Positions 6,117-7,213 of a DNA stretch of 7,213 bases are shown here, piece after piece. Each line of letters opens with the position of its first letter. Position 1 is the first letter of the stretch. This DNA is from an uncultured Clostridia bacterium. Its GTDB lineage: Bacteria > Bacillota > Clostridia > Christensenellales > CAG-917. A model generated the notes under the pieces. That model was not told the DNA's origin and searched no databases. It was given only the letters and a program-made list of their open reading frames with translations. Position numbers and translations under genes: made by a program. The stretch is from positions 1-7,213 of the forward strand of contig CANQCC010000074.1 in NCBI GenBank assembly GCA_947589635.1. The letters are read 5' to 3'.

Positions 6117-7213
6117 GCCGCCGCCTCTTGAACTTCCGCGGAACTCTCTTGCTTGCCGCCGTTATTCTTGATATATTGGCACACGTACGAGTCGCAATTG
6201 ATGTCGATTATGTTGAGGGAATATATGAAGAAAGGTATCATTATAAGCACGCACAGCACGCGGTTGATATACCATAACGCGACAAACAGCGCGAAGTCTA
6301 TCGCCAACACTATAAGCCCCACAAGTATTTGAGTTATAATGGCCTTGCGCGTCAAAATCTGCTTAAGCGAAACCGTGCCGTCCTTGTGTATCGCCCACGC
6401 GCTTAAAAGCGAGAACGCCGCCCATGCCACTACGGATACGATAAACACGAGGAGAGAAAACCACTTTATAAACGCCACAAGCACACTTGCCACAACCACC
6501 ACTACGGATTGAAGCACGGGGACTACGGTGTGCGCGATTATCGTCTTTTTCAGCGTGCGTTTCGCCGTGTTGTGCCTGATAAGCAGCCGCGTAAAGAAAT
6601 TCGCCAGCCATATGCCTATCGCGGCGATGGCTATAGAAACGGACAGATCCGCCTTCAGCGTCGCAGACATCGCGGAAACTATCGCGTTCAGTTCCGCGTC
6701 AAAGGTCTCGGACGACGCGCTCAGAGTCGCGAAAAACCCTCGCACGGTCTCGGATATCCACTTGAAATCCAACAGCTTTGAAAGTATCTCGAAAAAGTTG
6801 CCGTTCCAATTTATCTTGCCAAACGCAAACTTCAAAAACTCCGTAACGGACGCGGACGACTCGTCTATCGACGTGCCGATAAGGTTGACAAGATCGTTTA
6901 TCGCGCCCGATAAGTTTTTGAACGTGGACGACGCAAACAGCAGGATAGCTATCAAAAAGAACAAGTATACAGTGCCCATCGGCACAAATACGTAAGCAAG
7001 ATTTTTGAAAAAGTTTTTAAGCGCAAGCTTAAGCATGCCCGCGTCGGGGGCAAGATCCGCCTTCTTTTTTGAGCGCTTTTTGCCCTCTTGCGGATCTTCG
7101 TCTCCGCCCGCGGCGCCGACGTCCGTACCTCTTTCGACGCCTTCGGCGACCGCGTCCTCAGACTCCGTATTTTTCTCCGCAATATCGCAACCGTCCGCGC
7201 TGCCTGAGGTCTC
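6113..7213 (-). CDS. Multi-pass membrane protein of unknown function, 5' end beyond window
   Basis: The frame is open from the window edge at 7213 to the stop at 6113, showing 366 residues. I do not recognise the family. Visible residues 1-59 are hydrophilic: rich in Asp, Glu, Gly and Ala, then a basic KKRSKKK patch. Hydrophobic segments lie near 72-94, 187-211, 225-249, 251-274, 292-316 and 317-335, suggesting about six membrane spans. Between the first two is a region of about 90 residues (95-186), rich in Ser, Thr and Phe, that could be extracytoplasmic. The C-terminal tail (about 336-366) ends in Glu, Gln and Ala. The first Met in view, at 7036, has no ribosome binding site and the frame upstream looks coding, so the true start is probably outside. 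Its stop overlaps the start of the rhodanese-TtcA gene as ATGA, so the two are likely coupled. Confidence 0.8.
   Translation of the reverse strand, partial: ETSGSADGCDIAEKNTESEDAVAEGVERGTDVGAAGGDEDPQEGKKRSKKKADLAPDAGMLKLALKNFFKNLAYVFVPMGTVYLFFLIAILLFASSTFKNLSGAINDLVNLIGTSIDESSASVTEFLKFAFGKINWNGNFFEILSKLLDFKWISETVRGFFATLSASSETFDAELNAIVSAMSATLKADLSVSIAIAAIGIWLANFFTRLLIRHNTAKRTLKKTIIAHTVVPVLQSVVVVVASVLVAFIKWFSLLVFIVSVVAWAAFSLLSAWAIHKDGTVSLKQILTRKAIITQILVGLIVLAIDFALFVALWYINRVLCVLIMIPFFIYSLNIIDINCDSYVCQYIKNNGGKQESSAEVQEAAA

Noticed and set aside
5205..6131. Long plus-strand open frame (308 codons) opposite the rhodanese-TtcA gene
   Set aside because: Shadow of the real minus-strand gene; no ribosome binding site or recognisable motif.

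Overview
The window looks like a chromosomal segment from a bacterium of the Bacillota, most likely Clostridia-like and probably uncultured. The reasons are the strong AGGAGG-type ribosome binding sites, the Fe-S type of PurF with a short propeptide, the compact purE-C-F-M-N order, and a perfect sigma-A type -10 box. G+C is moderate, roughly half. All supported genes lie on the minus strand, so the window reads right to left. I could not place it at genus level.

Region 1 (right, 7213 to 4762): three genes joined by two ATGA stop/start overlaps. They are an unrecognised multi-pass membrane protein with a charged N-terminal tail (its 5' end is beyond the window edge), a fusion of an N-terminal rhodanese domain to a TtcA-like PP-loop Fe-S tRNA thiolation enzyme, and a 73-residue protein of unknown function. 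The overlaps imply co-translation, but the physical link between the membrane protein and the sulfur-transfer enzyme is not obvious.

Region 2 (4761 to 4388): a non-coding gap. It contains an AT-rich block, hairpins (one with a U-run on the plus strand), one convincing promoter facing left (4542 to 4513), and a structured leader of about 118 nt before purE. The leader also carries a possible leaderless 21-codon upstream ORF that begins exactly at the predicted transcription start and ends at the foot of an attenuator-like hairpin.

Region 3 (4387 to 1): the de novo purine operon purE, purC, purF, purM and purN (the last cut by the window edge). PurF makes phosphoribosylamine from PRPP and glutamine. 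PurN formylates GAR, PurM closes the imidazole ring to AIR, PurE moves the carboxyl group to give CAIR, and PurC adds aspartate to give SAICAR. PurD, PurL/Q/S, PurK, PurB and PurH are not seen here. The purC-purF gap holds two interleaved perfect inverted repeats (12 bp and 8 bp) that would form mutually exclusive RNA hairpins just before the purF ribosome binding site.

The purine genes are ordinary. The points most worth a second look are the purC-purF interleaved repeat, the purE leader with its upstream ORF, and the rhodanese-TtcA fusion inside the ATGA-coupled cassette.
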